A stretch of DNA of 64,000 bases from Pseudomonas karstica (GCF_009707515.1 NZ_WLYI01000012.1:62001-126000), one strand, 5' to 3'; numbered from the stretch's first letter, positions 30,280-39,917 are shown. Translations and numbers: made by a program. Notes: a model not told the origin generated them from the letters alone.

Positions 30280-30370
30280 TTCAGGCTTTTAAAAATACTT
30301 CCACATTTCAAAAGCTTGCGGTATATTCCTGATCGCTTCTTTCTGAAGCGAACCCAGTTTCACGCCTAGT

Positions 30371-30447
30371 CGGGGCGTAGCGCAGTCCGGTAGCGCACTA
30401 GCATGGGGTGCTAGGGGTCGAGTGTTCGAATCACTCCGTCCCGACCA
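30371..30447 (+). tRNA. tRNA-Pro (anticodon GGG)
   Basis: 77-base cloverleaf with acceptor arms CGGGGCG/CGTCCCG, anticodon stem CTAGC/GCTAG and loop ATGGGGT (anticodon GGG). The T-arm has GTGTTCGAATCAC, and CCA is encoded. A possible -10 box TATATT lies at 30322. The integrase remnant just downstream marks it as a likely integration site for mobile DNA. Confidence 0.95.
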
Positions 30448-30463
30448 TATTTTTCAATGACTT

Positions 30464-30491
30464 AGCCCAACTTTAGCGAGTTGGGCTTTTT
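30464..30491 (+). terminator. Terminator after tRNA-Pro
   Basis: A 9-bp stem (AGCCCAACT/AGTTGGGCT) with a 6-base loop is followed by TTTTT. Confidence 0.9.
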
Positions 30492-30516
30492 CATGCGTAG
30501 GGACTTTTGCGGGGGA

Positions 30517-31194
30517 TCATCCCGTTTTCCTCCTCAAGATTGTTAGGGCCGGCCCGCGAGAGTCGGTCTCTGATACTTTGTTCGCAGCCTCAATCAGATG
30601 TTGCAGCTCCGGGGTAGAATAGTGGCTCGTAATGCTACCGTTCTTATGCTCCAACAACGCGTTGCGATCTTCCTCTGTCACGCTTGCTGCACGTAGCTTT
30701 CTGCCAAAGGTGTGTTTCAAGTCGTGAATCCTGATCGATCTAAACCCAGGGTGTGCTGGCGCTTGATGGGTCTTTTCCCACTTATCCGCTGCGCGCACCC
30801 TGGCTTTCTTCCAGGCCGAGTCGTTCATTCGATGCATTGCCGTTGGCCCGAATTGATCTGGCTGCCCGTATGGGAATACCAGGTGTAGGCCGCGCTGATT
30901 GTCGATGATCGACATGGCCACCTTGTTCAGGATCACCAGGCGCTCATCGCCATTCTTCACCCCGGCTTTCTCACTTCGCCCGCCGAACCCGGCAGGTATC
31001 AGAAACACGCTGGTGTTCAACGGCGGCACACGTATCTCCCAATCCCACCTCAACTTGCAGATTTCCTGTTCCCGGCAGCCAGTGCTCACCTTGTAGAGGG
31101 CCATCCTCAGCAGGTGGTCCGGCAGCTCGGCGAACAGCATTGACTGCTCATCCCATGACAGCGGGTATTCGTGGTTACTATGACAGTTAAATTT
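30517..31194 (-). pseudogene. Tyrosine integrase, 5'-truncated remnant
   Basis: About 220 codons of a phage or island integrase catalytic domain remain. Visible are the first catalytic Arg (STGCREQEICKLRW), the HxxR box (HDLKHTF, with Lys where Arg is usual), and the His/Tyr end (LLEHKNGSITSHYSTPEL). The frame opens just after a TAG at 31195; coding-like residues (NHEYPLSWDEQ) begin near 31176. The N-terminal arm-binding and core-binding domains, some 150-200 residues, are missing, and no start site is apparent upstream. It points towards the tRNA-Pro gene, the usual orientation for an integrated element. Non-functional by truncation. Confidence 0.85.
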
Positions 31195-31219
31195 CTAGGG
31201 CGAGTTCAGACCACAATCT

Positions 31220-32239
31220 TCAAGCATTCGCATTTTCACGGAAGTAGATTTGGATGGGTTGTCTAACCGAGCCCGCCAAGCCACGGACGTCATTAACCAG
31301 ATTGAGCGCGGCAAGCCCTGCGGCATGCACCACCCCGCGGGAGTCCTGATCAAGTACTACGTCCATCCCGCCAGCCGTCAGTAATGCACGTGTCGAGTCA
31401 GAAATGCCGTGCCCGATGAACACGACCGGTGATTCTGATGGCAAGCCTTCCAACGCCTTTGCCACACCTGCTGCACCATCTCGCGTTACATAGACCCCGG
31501 TAACGTTGGCGTAGCGGGGAAGCGCGTCTCTTAGCGCTACATAGGCTTCTTCTTCATCCGTGGGGAAGTCGGGTTCCACCGCCCAGCGCAAATGTTTGAA
31601 ATCCTCTTCCAGAATTTGTTCGAAACCGGTCCTGCGTTCGCTCTGGTCCGGAAGACGTGATGAATCAGACAGAATGATGACGGTGCCAGATCTGCCTGCA
31701 GTGAACTTGCCCATCAGCAGTCCAGCGGTTCTCCCCATCATCCGGTTGTCAGCGCCTAGAAACAGTGCGCGTCGGCTCGCCGGTCGATCCGAAAAAACCG
31801 TTATCACCGGTATCCCTACCTCGCAACACGTGTCGATGAATTGATCCACCCACGGATAATCCAATGGTAAAAGCACGACGGAGTCATACCCGCGCAAGGA
31901 CTCTGAGAGCTGTGCGGTTTTCACATTATCGGAGAAGTCACAACGGTAGAAGGATGGCGTAATCCGGTGCTCTCTAAAGAAGCTGGCTGAGAGGGCAATA
32001 TCGCGTTCAACCTTGTCGACAAATTTTGACCTGATTACAGGCATCACGAACGCCACTTTTATGGATGTGTGCTTGGCGGGTCGTCCTCGGCTGGCTCGGG
32101 TATTACGCAAGCTGTCCAAGGCAGCTTGGACACGCTCGACAGTTTCTGGACGGACCGCAGAGTCGTTGCGAATGACCCGATCGACTGTTGCCACGCTCAC
32201 GCCAGCAAGCCGGGCAATGCTCACTCGAGTGGCTGCCAT
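31220..32239 (-). CDS. LacI-family regulator of the Dha cluster
   Basis: A 339-residue regulator. The N-terminal helix-turn-helix is VSIARLAGVSVATVDRVIRN, the hinge lies near residue 50, and a sugar-binding-like domain with VAFVMPVIRSKFVDKVERD follows. The LacI hinge lacks the usual LAR/LKS leucine context (TRASRGRPAKHT), as in the subgroup that senses sugars through a Peripla_BP_4-type domain. ATG 32239 follows an AGGGG site. It lies downstream of the aquaglyceroporin and DhaK genes on the same strand, so it probably controls this cluster in response to a polyol or triose. Confidence 0.85.
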   Translation of the reverse strand: MAATRVSIARLAGVSVATVDRVIRNDSAVRPETVERVQAALDSLRNTRASRGRPAKHTSIKVAFVMPVIRSKFVDKVERDIALSASFFREHRITPSFYRCDFSDNVKTAQLSESLRGYDSVVLLPLDYPWVDQFIDTCCEVGIPVITVFSDRPASRRALFLGADNRMMGRTAGLLMGKFTAGRSGTVIILSDSSRLPDQSERRTGFEQILEEDFKHLRWAVEPDFPTDEEEAYVALRDALPRYANVTGVYVTRDGAAGVAKALEGLPSESPVVFIGHGISDSTRALLTAGGMDVVLDQDSRGVVHAAGLAALNLVNDVRGLAGSVRQPIQIYFRENANA

Positions 32240-32494
32240 CAGTGCCCCTGCTTTGTCGGGGTTGAGAGGGATTTGTCGATTGGTTGCATTTTCATTAAAA
32301 GGCTTCGGTTGTTCGGCCTGAAAGTGATCGAAACGCTAGCTGCGTTCGTTCGGACTTTCGTGGGCTGATGTGGAAATGATGAATATTCAAATATAACACC
32401 ATCGTGTGGCGCGACAGCATCGCAGGTTCCCCATCAGGAACTGATCAAGTGGGGAGCGCAACGATGCATGGAAATGCCGCCATTTACCAACATT

Positions 32495-33205
32495 CTAAAT
32501 GTGCGCTTGGTACAGCAGGGCCGCCAGTGCACCCCCTACGAACGGACCTACAACCGGCACCCAGGCATAACTCCAGTTGCTGCCTTGCTTACCCTGGATC
32601 GGTAACAGCGCATGCAAGATGCGAGGCCCGAGGTCGCGGGCTGGATTAATGGCAAAACCTGTGGCCCCACCGAGAGACGCGCCTATTCCCATCACCAGTA
32701 GCGCAACAGGCAAGGCATCCAGTGCGCCAAGCCCGATACTGGCACTCGCCAGTTGCAGAATGCCGAAGACAAGGACGAACGAGGCTACCGCTTCCGATAT
32801 GATGTTTGCAGGGAGGTTACGCACTGCGGGGCCGGTAGAAAATGCCGCGAGCTTTGTACCTGCATCCTTGGTTTCGCCAAACTGTTTGTAGTACGCGGCC
32901 CAGACAAGCAATGCGCCAAACGCCGCGCCAACCGTTTGTACACCGATATAGGGCAGAACTTCGGCCCAGGGGAACCTGCCAGTCATGGCGAGTGCGACAG
33001 TTACCGCTGGGTTGAGATGCGCGCCGCTGTTGTAAGGTGCAGCGCAGAATACCGCGATAAATACAGCCATTGCCCAGCCAACCGTGATAAGGAGCCAGCC
33101 ACCGCCTAGCGCCTTCGAGCGAGCCAATATCACGCTAGCAACGACGCCATTACCGAGAAGCACGAGCAGTGCGGTGCCGATGAATTCTCCAAGCAGGGGT
33201 GTCAT
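32495..33205 (-). CDS. Aquaglyceroporin (MIP family)
   Basis: A 236-residue channel with six transmembrane helices and two half-helices. The two NPA boxes are SGAHLNPAVTVA (about residue 63) and GFAINPARDLGPR (about residue 187); the Asp after the second NPAR is the mark of glycerol facilitators rather than water channels. It should admit glycerol or other small polyols by diffusion. It lies between dhaK and the LacI gene on the same strand. Confidence 0.9.
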   Translation of the reverse strand: MTPLLGEFIGTALLVLLGNGVVASVILARSKALGGGWLLITVGWAMAVFIAVFCAAPYNSGAHLNPAVTVALAMTGRFPWAEVLPYIGVQTVGAAFGALLVWAAYYKQFGETKDAGTKLAAFSTGPAVRNLPANIISEAVASFVLVFGILQLASASIGLGALDALPVALLVMGIGASLGGATGFAINPARDLGPRILHALLPIQGKQGSNWSYAWVPVVGPFVGGALAALLYQAHI

Positions 33206-33315
33206 GTCGATATCTCCAATATTGTTGTTGTTTTAGGGGTTAAAATATCTTTGGCGCAAATGAGTTTTTACTTGAAGCCCCATATACTTTTGCGCGGAGG
33301 CGCTGGGCTAAAAGC

Positions 33316-34305
33316 CTAGGCACCCCATCGCAACGCAGCGGTGTGCACCGGACTGTCCCAATGTTCCTTGGTCATCTCATCCAATATGCAAAGCGTGAAC
33401 GATGCGCCAGCCATTTCGAGAGCAGTCGTGTAGTTGCCAACAAGCGAGCGGCTCACTGACAGCCCTTTTTTGTCGAGCCACTTCTGTGCGCAGTTGAAGA
33501 GCAGATAGAGTTCGCTGAGGGGGGTAGCGCCGAGTCCGTTGACAACCAGCAAGACTTCAGAGCCCTGAGCGGGTTGTAGATCATTGCAAATGGCTTCCAG
33601 TAGCTCGGCAGTAATGGCGTCTGCAGACATTAGTTTGTCGCGACGACGCCCAGGTTCGCCATGTATGCCCACACCAATTTCGACTTCATCGTCACCGATT
33701 TCGAATGTGGTGGTTCCTGCTTCCGGGACGATGCAACTTGTCAGAGCAACACCCATTGATGCCGTATTCTTGTTGACCCGGTCACCGAACGCTTTGCAGT
33801 GCTCCAGGTCCGCTCCCGTTTCGGCTAGGCTTCCGACTAGTTTCTGCACGATGACGGTACCGGCCAAACCACGCCGGCCGGTCGTGTATCTTGAGTTTTC
33901 TACAGCGACGTCGTCATTGATCAGTACCGTGGCCGTTGCCAAGTTGGACATGTCGGATGCCATTTCAAAATTGATCAAGTCGCCGGAGTAATTCTTCACA
34001 ATGAACAGAACTCCCGCGCCGGTATCGACAGCTTGCGCAGCTGCCATCATCTGGTCAGGGGTGGGCGAGGTGAACACTTCGCCAGGGCAGGCAGCATCCA
34101 GCATGCCGCGTCCGATAAAACCGATATGAAGGGGTTCATGGCCGGATCCTCCACCCGAAACAAGGGCGACTTTGCCGGGGGTCAGGACCTTGCGTTCAAG
34201 GTATGTCGGCTGCAAGTTCAGGGCGGTCAGGTCCGAGTGTGCAGACGCGAAGCCAGATAGGGTTTCGACGAGGAAATCGTCAACGTGATTGATAAATTTT
34301 TTCAT
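33316..34305 (-). CDS. DhaK-type kinase subunit without its own DhaL
   Basis: A 329-residue Dak1 domain protein that binds dihydroxyacetone or a related ketose covalently. The start of the fold has LVSGGGSGHEPLH (H56), the substrate loop NYSGD (D109), and the active-site His is H215 in GIHGEPG, so the subunit looks catalytically complete. A Dak1 protein needs a nucleotide-bearing DhaL partner or a phosphotransferase subunit, yet none follows; the only DhaL domain in the window is in the divergent fusion kinase. It is first in the minus-strand unit with the aquaglyceroporin and LacI regulator. Confidence 0.87.
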   Translation of the reverse strand: MKKFINHVDDFLVETLSGFASAHSDLTALNLQPTYLERKVLTPGKVALVSGGGSGHEPLHIGFIGRGMLDAACPGEVFTSPTPDQMMAAAQAVDTGAGVLFIVKNYSGDLINFEMASDMSNLATATVLINDDVAVENSRYTTGRRGLAGTVIVQKLVGSLAETGADLEHCKAFGDRVNKNTASMGVALTSCIVPEAGTTTFEIGDDEVEIGVGIHGEPGRRRDKLMSADAITAELLEAICNDLQPAQGSEVLLVVNGLGATPLSELYLLFNCAQKWLDKKGLSVSRSLVGNYTTALEMAGASFTLCILDEMTKEHWDSPVHTAALRWGA

Positions 34306-35170
34306 TATTTTTTTATCCTTGGAGTGACTTCGTCATCTGTTGACACGCGACTGAAAGGCAGCCGGGCGACCGCTCACAGAGAAATTATGCACTCTCTTTC
34401 TTAACAAGCATGTCTCGCATTGACCACATGCCGTGTGCCACTTCCCTAGCCTGCTCAGCAAGGCCTCACAGAAGAAAATCGCCGTTGCTCGCCACCTCAT
34501 CCCAGTCGTTCTACGACGAGGAGGCAGTGCGCTCATTATCCTGGTGATGCCTTTACTTCTTTCCTGTGCCCTTATCAGCCCCACAGCGCATGCTGCGACT
34601 GTTTGGGCTTTCGAGCTTATACTTTTGTCGTGTAATGATGGCTTAGTTTTTTGATATTACATCAGTTGTCATCAAATACAATCTCACGGACCTGTTTTTT
34701 CATGGAGCCCACCTCGTTTTCGCAGGCGGCACATCCACGTCAACGACCCGCACTGACAAGAACCGGCTGCCCATGACTTTGCGTGGGTAAACAGTTGGTC
34801 TGAAGGAGGTGACGACGCCAGTGACGACTAAGTGATGATATTTTTACCTAAAATGATTTGTTTTTAAAAATTTAATACGTCATTGTTGTGCTCGGCGACA
34901 CGTTGATTGGCTGTGGAGATCTCCTCTAAGCCTCTTGGCGATGGAAGGTTCGGACATGATCCTGTCTCAATCCGAACGTTGCACGAACCTCGAGTAGTAA
35001 TATTTTCCAGGCTTGCATCGCTTTAAGGTATCTGCAGGATCAGCAGTGGTTTGTTGATCCCGCCGTCTAATAAAAATTGGTCACCTCTGGTGATTGCTCT
35101 GCCCGGCGACTGCCTACGTAGTTCTCCGGACCGGCATAACCAGGTGAGTGACAGTCAACGGAAAACCGCC
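34306..35170. other. Divergent spacer of the two Dha kinase genes
   Basis: This 865-base spacer has no convincing gene and is AT-richer than its surroundings. It should hold both promoters. It contains a dyad TTTGAT-N15-ATCAAA at 34650-34676 and TGTAAT/ATTACA arms at 34631-34661, candidates for the regulator's sites. Nothing in it matches a known operator. Confidence 0.4.
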
Positions 35171-36892
35171 ATGAAAAAACTCATCAATGACCCAAATTCC
35201 GTCGTCGAGGACATGCTGGAAGGCGCTGTGTTGGCCAACCGGAATCTAATGCTCCTGGAAGGTGAAAACATCGTAGTCCGCAGAGACTTTCAGGCGCTTG
35301 CCGCTGCCAATAAGGTATGTATTGTTTCGGGTGGCGGAGCGGGGCACGAGCCTGCTCATGCCGGTTACGTGGGGCATGGCATGCTCACCGCTGCGGTCGC
35401 CGGGTCCGTGTTTACCTCGCCGAGCGTGGACGCAGTTCTCAGCGCAATTATGGCTGTCGCCGGCCCCGCTGGCGTGTTGTTGATCATCAAAAACTATACT
35501 GGCGATCGACTCAACTTCGGACTGGCCGCGGAAATTGCTCGTACCGCAGGTGTCCTGGTTGAGATGGTCGTGGTGGGTGATGACGTCGCCCTGGACAATG
35601 ATGGCGGTTTGGTTGGTCGTCGAGGCATTGCAGGCACTGTATTTATTCATAAAGTAGCGGGTGCCGCCGCCGAAGCCGGGCTTTCCCTCTCTCAGGTGAA
35701 GAGTGAAGTTGAAACAGCCGCCACCGGGCTGTTCAGCATGGGCTTGGGCTTAAGCGCCTGTACCGTACCGGCCGCCGGTAAACCGGGCTTCAAAATCGAA
35801 GATGACGAAGTTGAGTATGGTCTTGGTATCCACGGTGAAAGTGGCGTACGCCGAGGTCCTATCCAGCGTGCCGATGAAATGATTAAGACGCTGTTGGACA
35901 GGATTATTGACCAAGGGCGTTTGCAGGCGGGTGAGCGCGTGGTGCTAATGGTCAATAACCTGGGTGCCACGCCCGCACAGGAGTTGGACATTGTCGCCCG
36001 TCGGGCACTCTTGGGATGCATTGAGCACGGTCTCAAGGTCGAAGCTGTCATGGTCGGCACCTTTCTCACCGCACTGGAAATGGCGGGCTGCTCGATTTCC
36101 CTTATGCGTGTCGATGACCCCCTGATGTTACGTCTGCAAGCGCCTACTGAAGCGACGGCTTGGCACGGGATGACAGAACCGGCCCGGACCATTTCGCGTC
36201 AGCCTTGTAGAGGTCCCGTTGCAGAGTCCGCTTCGATCGCAGGCGCCTGGTCCTCCGACAATGCCAGGCAATTCAAGACCATTCTGCAGTCGGTCACCCT
36301 AGCTTTACGCCAACAGGAAGAAGTCTTGACGGAGCTGGACTCCGTGGTCGGTGATGGCGACATAGGTATCAGCCTGGCCCGCGGCGCACGTGCAATTGAA
36401 GATTCACTCGGCATCCTGGACCTTGATCGGCCGGCAATCGCTCTCCAACAAATTTCGGCCATTTTGCGCCGCGCATTGGGTGGTACGTCCGGCCCCTTGT
36501 ATGCGGTCTTTGTTTTGCGGGCCGGAGTTGCGTTATCCGGGGCCGGTAATCTGAACGCGGTGTCAAGCTGGGCCAACGCCTTCCAGGCGGGCTGCGACGC
36601 AATCGTCAATCTCGGAAATGCCAGTCTTGGCGACAGGACGATGTTGGATGCGCTACTGCCAGCAGCCTTGGCTTTGCACGCATGCCCCGATGAGCTTGAG
36701 GCTGTGGGCGTTGCAAAAAAGGCCGACGCCGCCGCCTCGAAAGGTGCAGAAGAAACACGCAATATGATGCCCCTGAAAGGTCGCTCTTCGTATATCGGTC
36801 AACGAGCTCTGGGGCACGTGGACCCCGGTGCCTACGCCGTGACCGTCTGGACTAAAGCCATCGTATCGGCCCTGGAAAGCCCCGGTCGTTGA
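35171..36892 (+). CDS. ATP-dependent dihydroxyacetone kinase (DhaK-DhaL fusion)
   Basis: A 573-residue single-chain kinase. The Dak1 domain (about 1-335) has SGGGAGHEP, NYTGD and the covalent His H221 in GIHGESG. The Dak2 domain (about 365-573) has the Mg-binding Asp triad D390, D395 and D397 (ELDSVVGDGDIG), GGTSGPLYAVF and DRTMLDAL. This architecture matches the ATP-dependent Citrobacter-type enzyme; related kinases act on erythrulose, so the ketose is not certain. ATG 35171 is chosen as the start of homology; its ribosome-binding site is weak, and upstream in-frame starts add unrelated sequence. Confidence 0.9.
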   Translation: MKKLINDPNSVVEDMLEGAVLANRNLMLLEGENIVVRRDFQALAAANKVCIVSGGGAGHEPAHAGYVGHGMLTAAVAGSVFTSPSVDAVLSAIMAVAGPAGVLLIIKNYTGDRLNFGLAAEIARTAGVLVEMVVVGDDVALDNDGGLVGRRGIAGTVFIHKVAGAAAEAGLSLSQVKSEVETAATGLFSMGLGLSACTVPAAGKPGFKIEDDEVEYGLGIHGESGVRRGPIQRADEMIKTLLDRIIDQGRLQAGERVVLMVNNLGATPAQELDIVARRALLGCIEHGLKVEAVMVGTFLTALEMAGCSISLMRVDDPLMLRLQAPTEATAWHGMTEPARTISRQPCRGPVAESASIAGAWSSDNARQFKTILQSVTLALRQQEEVLTELDSVVGDGDIGISLARGARAIEDSLGILDLDRPAIALQQISAILRRALGGTSGPLYAVFVLRAGVALSGAGNLNAVSSWANAFQAGCDAIVNLGNASLGDRTMLDALLPAALALHACPDELEAVGVAKKADAAASKGAEETRNMMPLKGRSSYIGQRALGHVDPGAYAVTVWTKAIVSALESPGR

Positions 36893-37098
36893 TCATCCAG
36901 GGAGCAACCGTAGCGCCCGTTAAATCGTTTAGAGGCCCTCGGCAGCCATCGTGGGCTTTTCTTTGCCTGCGATTTGACCCCCCTCAATCTGGCTATATGC
37001 ATCGCGCCAAAACCCTGTTCGGGCAGGCTGCATGAGCCCTATTCGCCATCACCACACCTAACTATTTGAACAATAGTAAGTTTTTTGGTTTTTAAAAG

Positions 37099-37114
37099 TG
37101 GCACGGCAAATGCG
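37099..37114 (+). promoter_or_regulatory. Sigma-54-type promoter candidate
   Basis: TGGCACGGCAAATGCG has GG and GC exactly 10 bases apart and matches TGGCAC-N5-TTGC except for one base. It lies 72 bases before the hemerythrin start, a normal distance. Confidence 0.5.
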
Positions 37115-37185
37115 TCAGCTATTCGTACATTCATGAGGCGCCGGCAAAGATCGGCAGACTCCACACCGTGATAGTGAGGCAAAAA

Positions 37186-37662
37186 ATGAACGCCATTGAT
37201 CTTCTAAAAGCCGACCACGAAAAAGTCAAAGCTATCCTGACCCAGTTGAGCGAGTCCACAGAGCGGGCCGTAAAAAAGCGTACCGAGCTTCTAGACAAGC
37301 TTGAGATGGAGATCACCATCCATACCCAGCTTGAGGAGCAAATTCTCTATCCAGCCTTCAAGGAAGCTGGCAGTAAGGAGCAAGACGAGATGTACTATGA
37401 GGCCAAGGAAGAGCATCGAACCGTTGACTCGCTTGTCCTGCCAGACCTGAAGGGGACAGACCCAAGCAGCCCCGAGTTCGCCGGCCGCGCGAAAGTGCTT
37501 AAAGAGCTGCTGGAGCACCACATTGAGGAGGAGGAAACAGAAATGTTCCCTCAGGCCAAAAAGCTTCTAGGCAAGGCCAAGCTTGACGAACTTGGCGGGC
37601 AGATGCTGGAAATGAAGGCATCACTTAAAAAAAACCTGAGCGCTTCGAAGCTAGCCGCTTAG
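37186..37662 (+). CDS. Hemerythrin domain protein
   Basis: A 158-residue four-helix protein that binds a di-iron site; family members sense or carry O2 or protect against nitrosative stress. Iron ligands fit the order DH (residues 11-12), HTQLEE near residue 45, EEH near 73 and HHIEEEETEMF near 110. ATG 37186 follows GAGG 9 bases upstream. It is a single gene, convergent with the LuxR gene, with a possible σ54 promoter. Role here is unknown. Confidence 0.86.
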   Translation: MNAIDLLKADHEKVKAILTQLSESTERAVKKRTELLDKLEMEITIHTQLEEQILYPAFKEAGSKEQDEMYYEAKEEHRTVDSLVLPDLKGTDPSSPEFAGRAKVLKELLEHHIEEEETEMFPQAKKLLGKAKLDELGGQMLEMKASLKKNLSASKLAA

Positions 37663-37667
37663 GCCGC

Positions 37668-38477
37668 TCAAGCCCACTCCGCTCGGGTGGCAAGCCCGAA
37701 CAGCTCGCGCAAACCACTGATACCCAGCTTGCGGTACAAGCGTTTGATGTAGGTCGCGGCACTGATGGGCCGTACGCCCAGTCGCTCGGCAATCTCTTCA
37801 ACAGTATGGCCGGTCACCATCAGGCGCAGTAGCTCTTGTTCACGGGCGGTCAGTTCAACGTGCTGCTGTCTTATCACCCGCTCTGTCAGCAGCAGAGGCA
37901 TCTCGTTGGCTTGCAGGTAAGCGTGGTAGTGCAGGCGTACTGCTTGAACCAGCAGTGGGGCGATGGTTTCCAGATAGTCCATTTCCTGTTCGCAGAAGTG
38001 TCCATGTTCACGACCACGATAGAAGTTCACCGATAGCCAGCAATGGCTTTCGCAGTGTGTGAGTAAGGCCACCCGTTCGCAAATCTGCGGCTGCTCATAG
38101 CAGATGCGCCGGTACTCGGTATGGGCAATGTCGTCGATGGACTGGCGCTGCACTATGGTGCTCTCGCCGGTGCCCCACTTGTTCATGGCCTGCCGGTTGC
38201 CATCCTGGTCATGAAAGCGTTGGACGTATTTGTTGGAAATCATCGGCAGCGAGACTTCCCGGGCCCGGTCCGCGAAGGAAAACACCTGCGGGTTGCGGCG
38301 TTGCGGATAGGCGAAGATGGTGCACTGGGCCAGCGGCACGCTGGGGCCGATGACTTGCAGCAGGTCAGCCGCCAGAAATTTGCTGCGGTTCAGGCCAATC
38401 CTCGCCAGCAGGTTGGCGGCGTGACCGATATTAAGGCTGTGTTCACTGCGGCCGGAACGCAAAGGCCAGTATTGCAT
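37668..38477 (-). CDS. LuxR-family transcriptional regulator
   Basis: A 269-residue protein. The C-terminal helix-turn-helix (about 205-260) reads LTAREQELLRLMVTGHTVEEIAERLG; the N-terminal part is not a response-regulator receiver and lacks autoinducer-binding residues that I can recognise. ATG 38477 follows AGAGGGA. It lies 97 bases behind the MFS gene on the same strand and may regulate that cluster in response to a substrate. Inducer unknown. Confidence 0.82.
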   Translation of the reverse strand: MQYWPLRSGRSEHSLNIGHAANLLARIGLNRSKFLAADLLQVIGPSVPLAQCTIFAYPQRRNPQVFSFADRAREVSLPMISNKYVQRFHDQDGNRQAMNKWGTGESTIVQRQSIDDIAHTEYRRICYEQPQICERVALLTHCESHCWLSVNFYRGREHGHFCEQEMDYLETIAPLLVQAVRLHYHAYLQANEMPLLLTERVIRQQHVELTAREQELLRLMVTGHTVEEIAERLGVRPISAATYIKRLYRKLGISGLRELFGLATRAEWA

Positions 38478-38573
38478 GGCGTGTTCCCTCTGAGTGTCGG
38501 GCAGATGTGTTGTTATTATTGCCAAGGACTTGTGCCCGCCACTTTAGCACTCCACCAGCGTTCAATGGGCCGG

Positions 38574-39917
38574 CTATGGAGCAGTGCTGGCGATTCGCCC
38601 GGCGAGTGGCAGGCGCAACGCCAGCAGGGCACCAATGATCATCAGGATCGCGGCATAGGCAAATCCTGAGCCGAAGCTGTGGGTCAGGTCTTTCAACCAG
38701 CCGATGACCAGCGGGTTGAGTGCCGAACCGATATTGCCCACTGCGTTGATTACCGCGATGCCCACGGCGCGGGCGCGGAAACTCAGTGCCTGGTCCGGCG
38801 TAGTCCAGAATATCGACATGGCAGTGTACGAGCCGCTCGCGGCCATGCACACACCGACCAACTGCAGCGATGCATGAGTCGACAGCGCCGTGAGGATCCA
38901 GCCCGCCGCCGCCAGCAGCATCGGCAGCACCAGGTGCCAACGCCGTTCGCGGGTGCGATCCGAGTGCAGGCCCCAGACGATCATCAGGATGATGGTGCAG
39001 ATTTGTGGAATGGCCGCCAGGAAGCCAATCGATTCGTTGCTGCCAGCGCTGTTGAAGCTTTTCACGATCAGCGGGGTCCAGACCGCGATCATCGCCAGGG
39101 TATTAACCAGGCAGAAGTAGACCACGCAGAACAGCAGGATACGTGGCGAGGCCAGCTCGGCTAACAGGCTGCGATCATGCTCTTGGACGGGCGCGTTAGT
39201 GTCACGGTCGGTATCAAGGGCGTGCTGGAGCAGCGTCTGTTCTTCGCGATCCAGCCACTTGGCCTGCTGCGGACGGTCATCCAGGTAATGGAACACCACG
39301 AAGCCCATCAGCACCGAAGGCAAGCCTTCGAGCAGGAACAGCCATTGCCAGCCCTTCAGTCCCCAAATGCCATCCAGCCCTAAAATCAGGCCCGACAGGG
39401 CTGAGCTGAAACCGGCGGTAAAGGGCATGGCGATCATGAACAGGGCGTTTGCCCGGGCTCGATAGGCGGTGGGGAACCAGAAGGTCATGTACAGCAACAC
39501 GCCAGGCAGGAAGCCGGCTTCGGTGACTCCAACCAGTGTGCGCAACAGGTACAGGGAGGTGGCATCCGTGGCGAACAGGGTGCAGGTGGAAGCCAGCCCC
39601 CAAGCAATCATCAGGCTGCCGATCCAGCGGCGGGCACCCACTCGGGCCAGGGCTATATTGCTGGGAATACCACAGGCGATATAGGCAATATAGAAGAAGG
39701 TGGAGGCCAGGCCGAACTGGGTTCCACTCAGGCCCAGGTCGTCCATCATGGTCAGGCCGGCAAAGCCGATGTTGATTCGATCCAGGAACGACAGCACGAA
39801 GCAGACGAACAAAAACCCGATCAGTCGTTTGGATACCTTGTTGCACACGCGCTGATAGCGCTCGAGAGACCACGCAGCAGCCGTGCTGGCTACGGTGGCA
39901 GTGGTGCTTTGAGTCAT
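38574..39917 (-). CDS. MFS transporter, anion:cation symporter family
   Basis: A 447-residue permease with 12 predicted helices. The N-terminal SFLDRINIGFAG and GIPSNIALARVGARRWIG stretches place it in the ACS (phthalate/4-hydroxyphenylacetate/tartrate permease) group, which imports organic acids with protons. Beside a flavin monooxygenase it is most likely an aromatic-acid importer. A perfect hairpin separates it from the DUF2783 gene upstream. Confidence 0.86.
   Translation of the reverse strand: MTQSTTATVASTAAAWSLERYQRVCNKVSKRLIGFLFVCFVLSFLDRINIGFAGLTMMDDLGLSGTQFGLASTFFYIAYIACGIPSNIALARVGARRWIGSLMIAWGLASTCTLFATDATSLYLLRTLVGVTEAGFLPGVLLYMTFWFPTAYRARANALFMIAMPFTAGFSSALSGLILGLDGIWGLKGWQWLFLLEGLPSVLMGFVVFHYLDDRPQQAKWLDREEQTLLQHALDTDRDTNAPVQEHDRSLLAELASPRILLFCVVYFCLVNTLAMIAVWTPLIVKSFNSAGSNESIGFLAAIPQICTIILMIVWGLHSDRTRERRWHLVLPMLLAAAGWILTALSTHASLQLVGVCMAASGSYTAMSIFWTTPDQALSFRARAVGIAVINAVGNIGSALNPLVIGWLKDLTHSFGSGFAYAAILMIIGALLALRLPLAGRIASTAP

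Noticed and set aside
34433..34654. Short frame in the Dha spacer
   Set aside because: No start signal, no family, and composition unlike the flanking genes.
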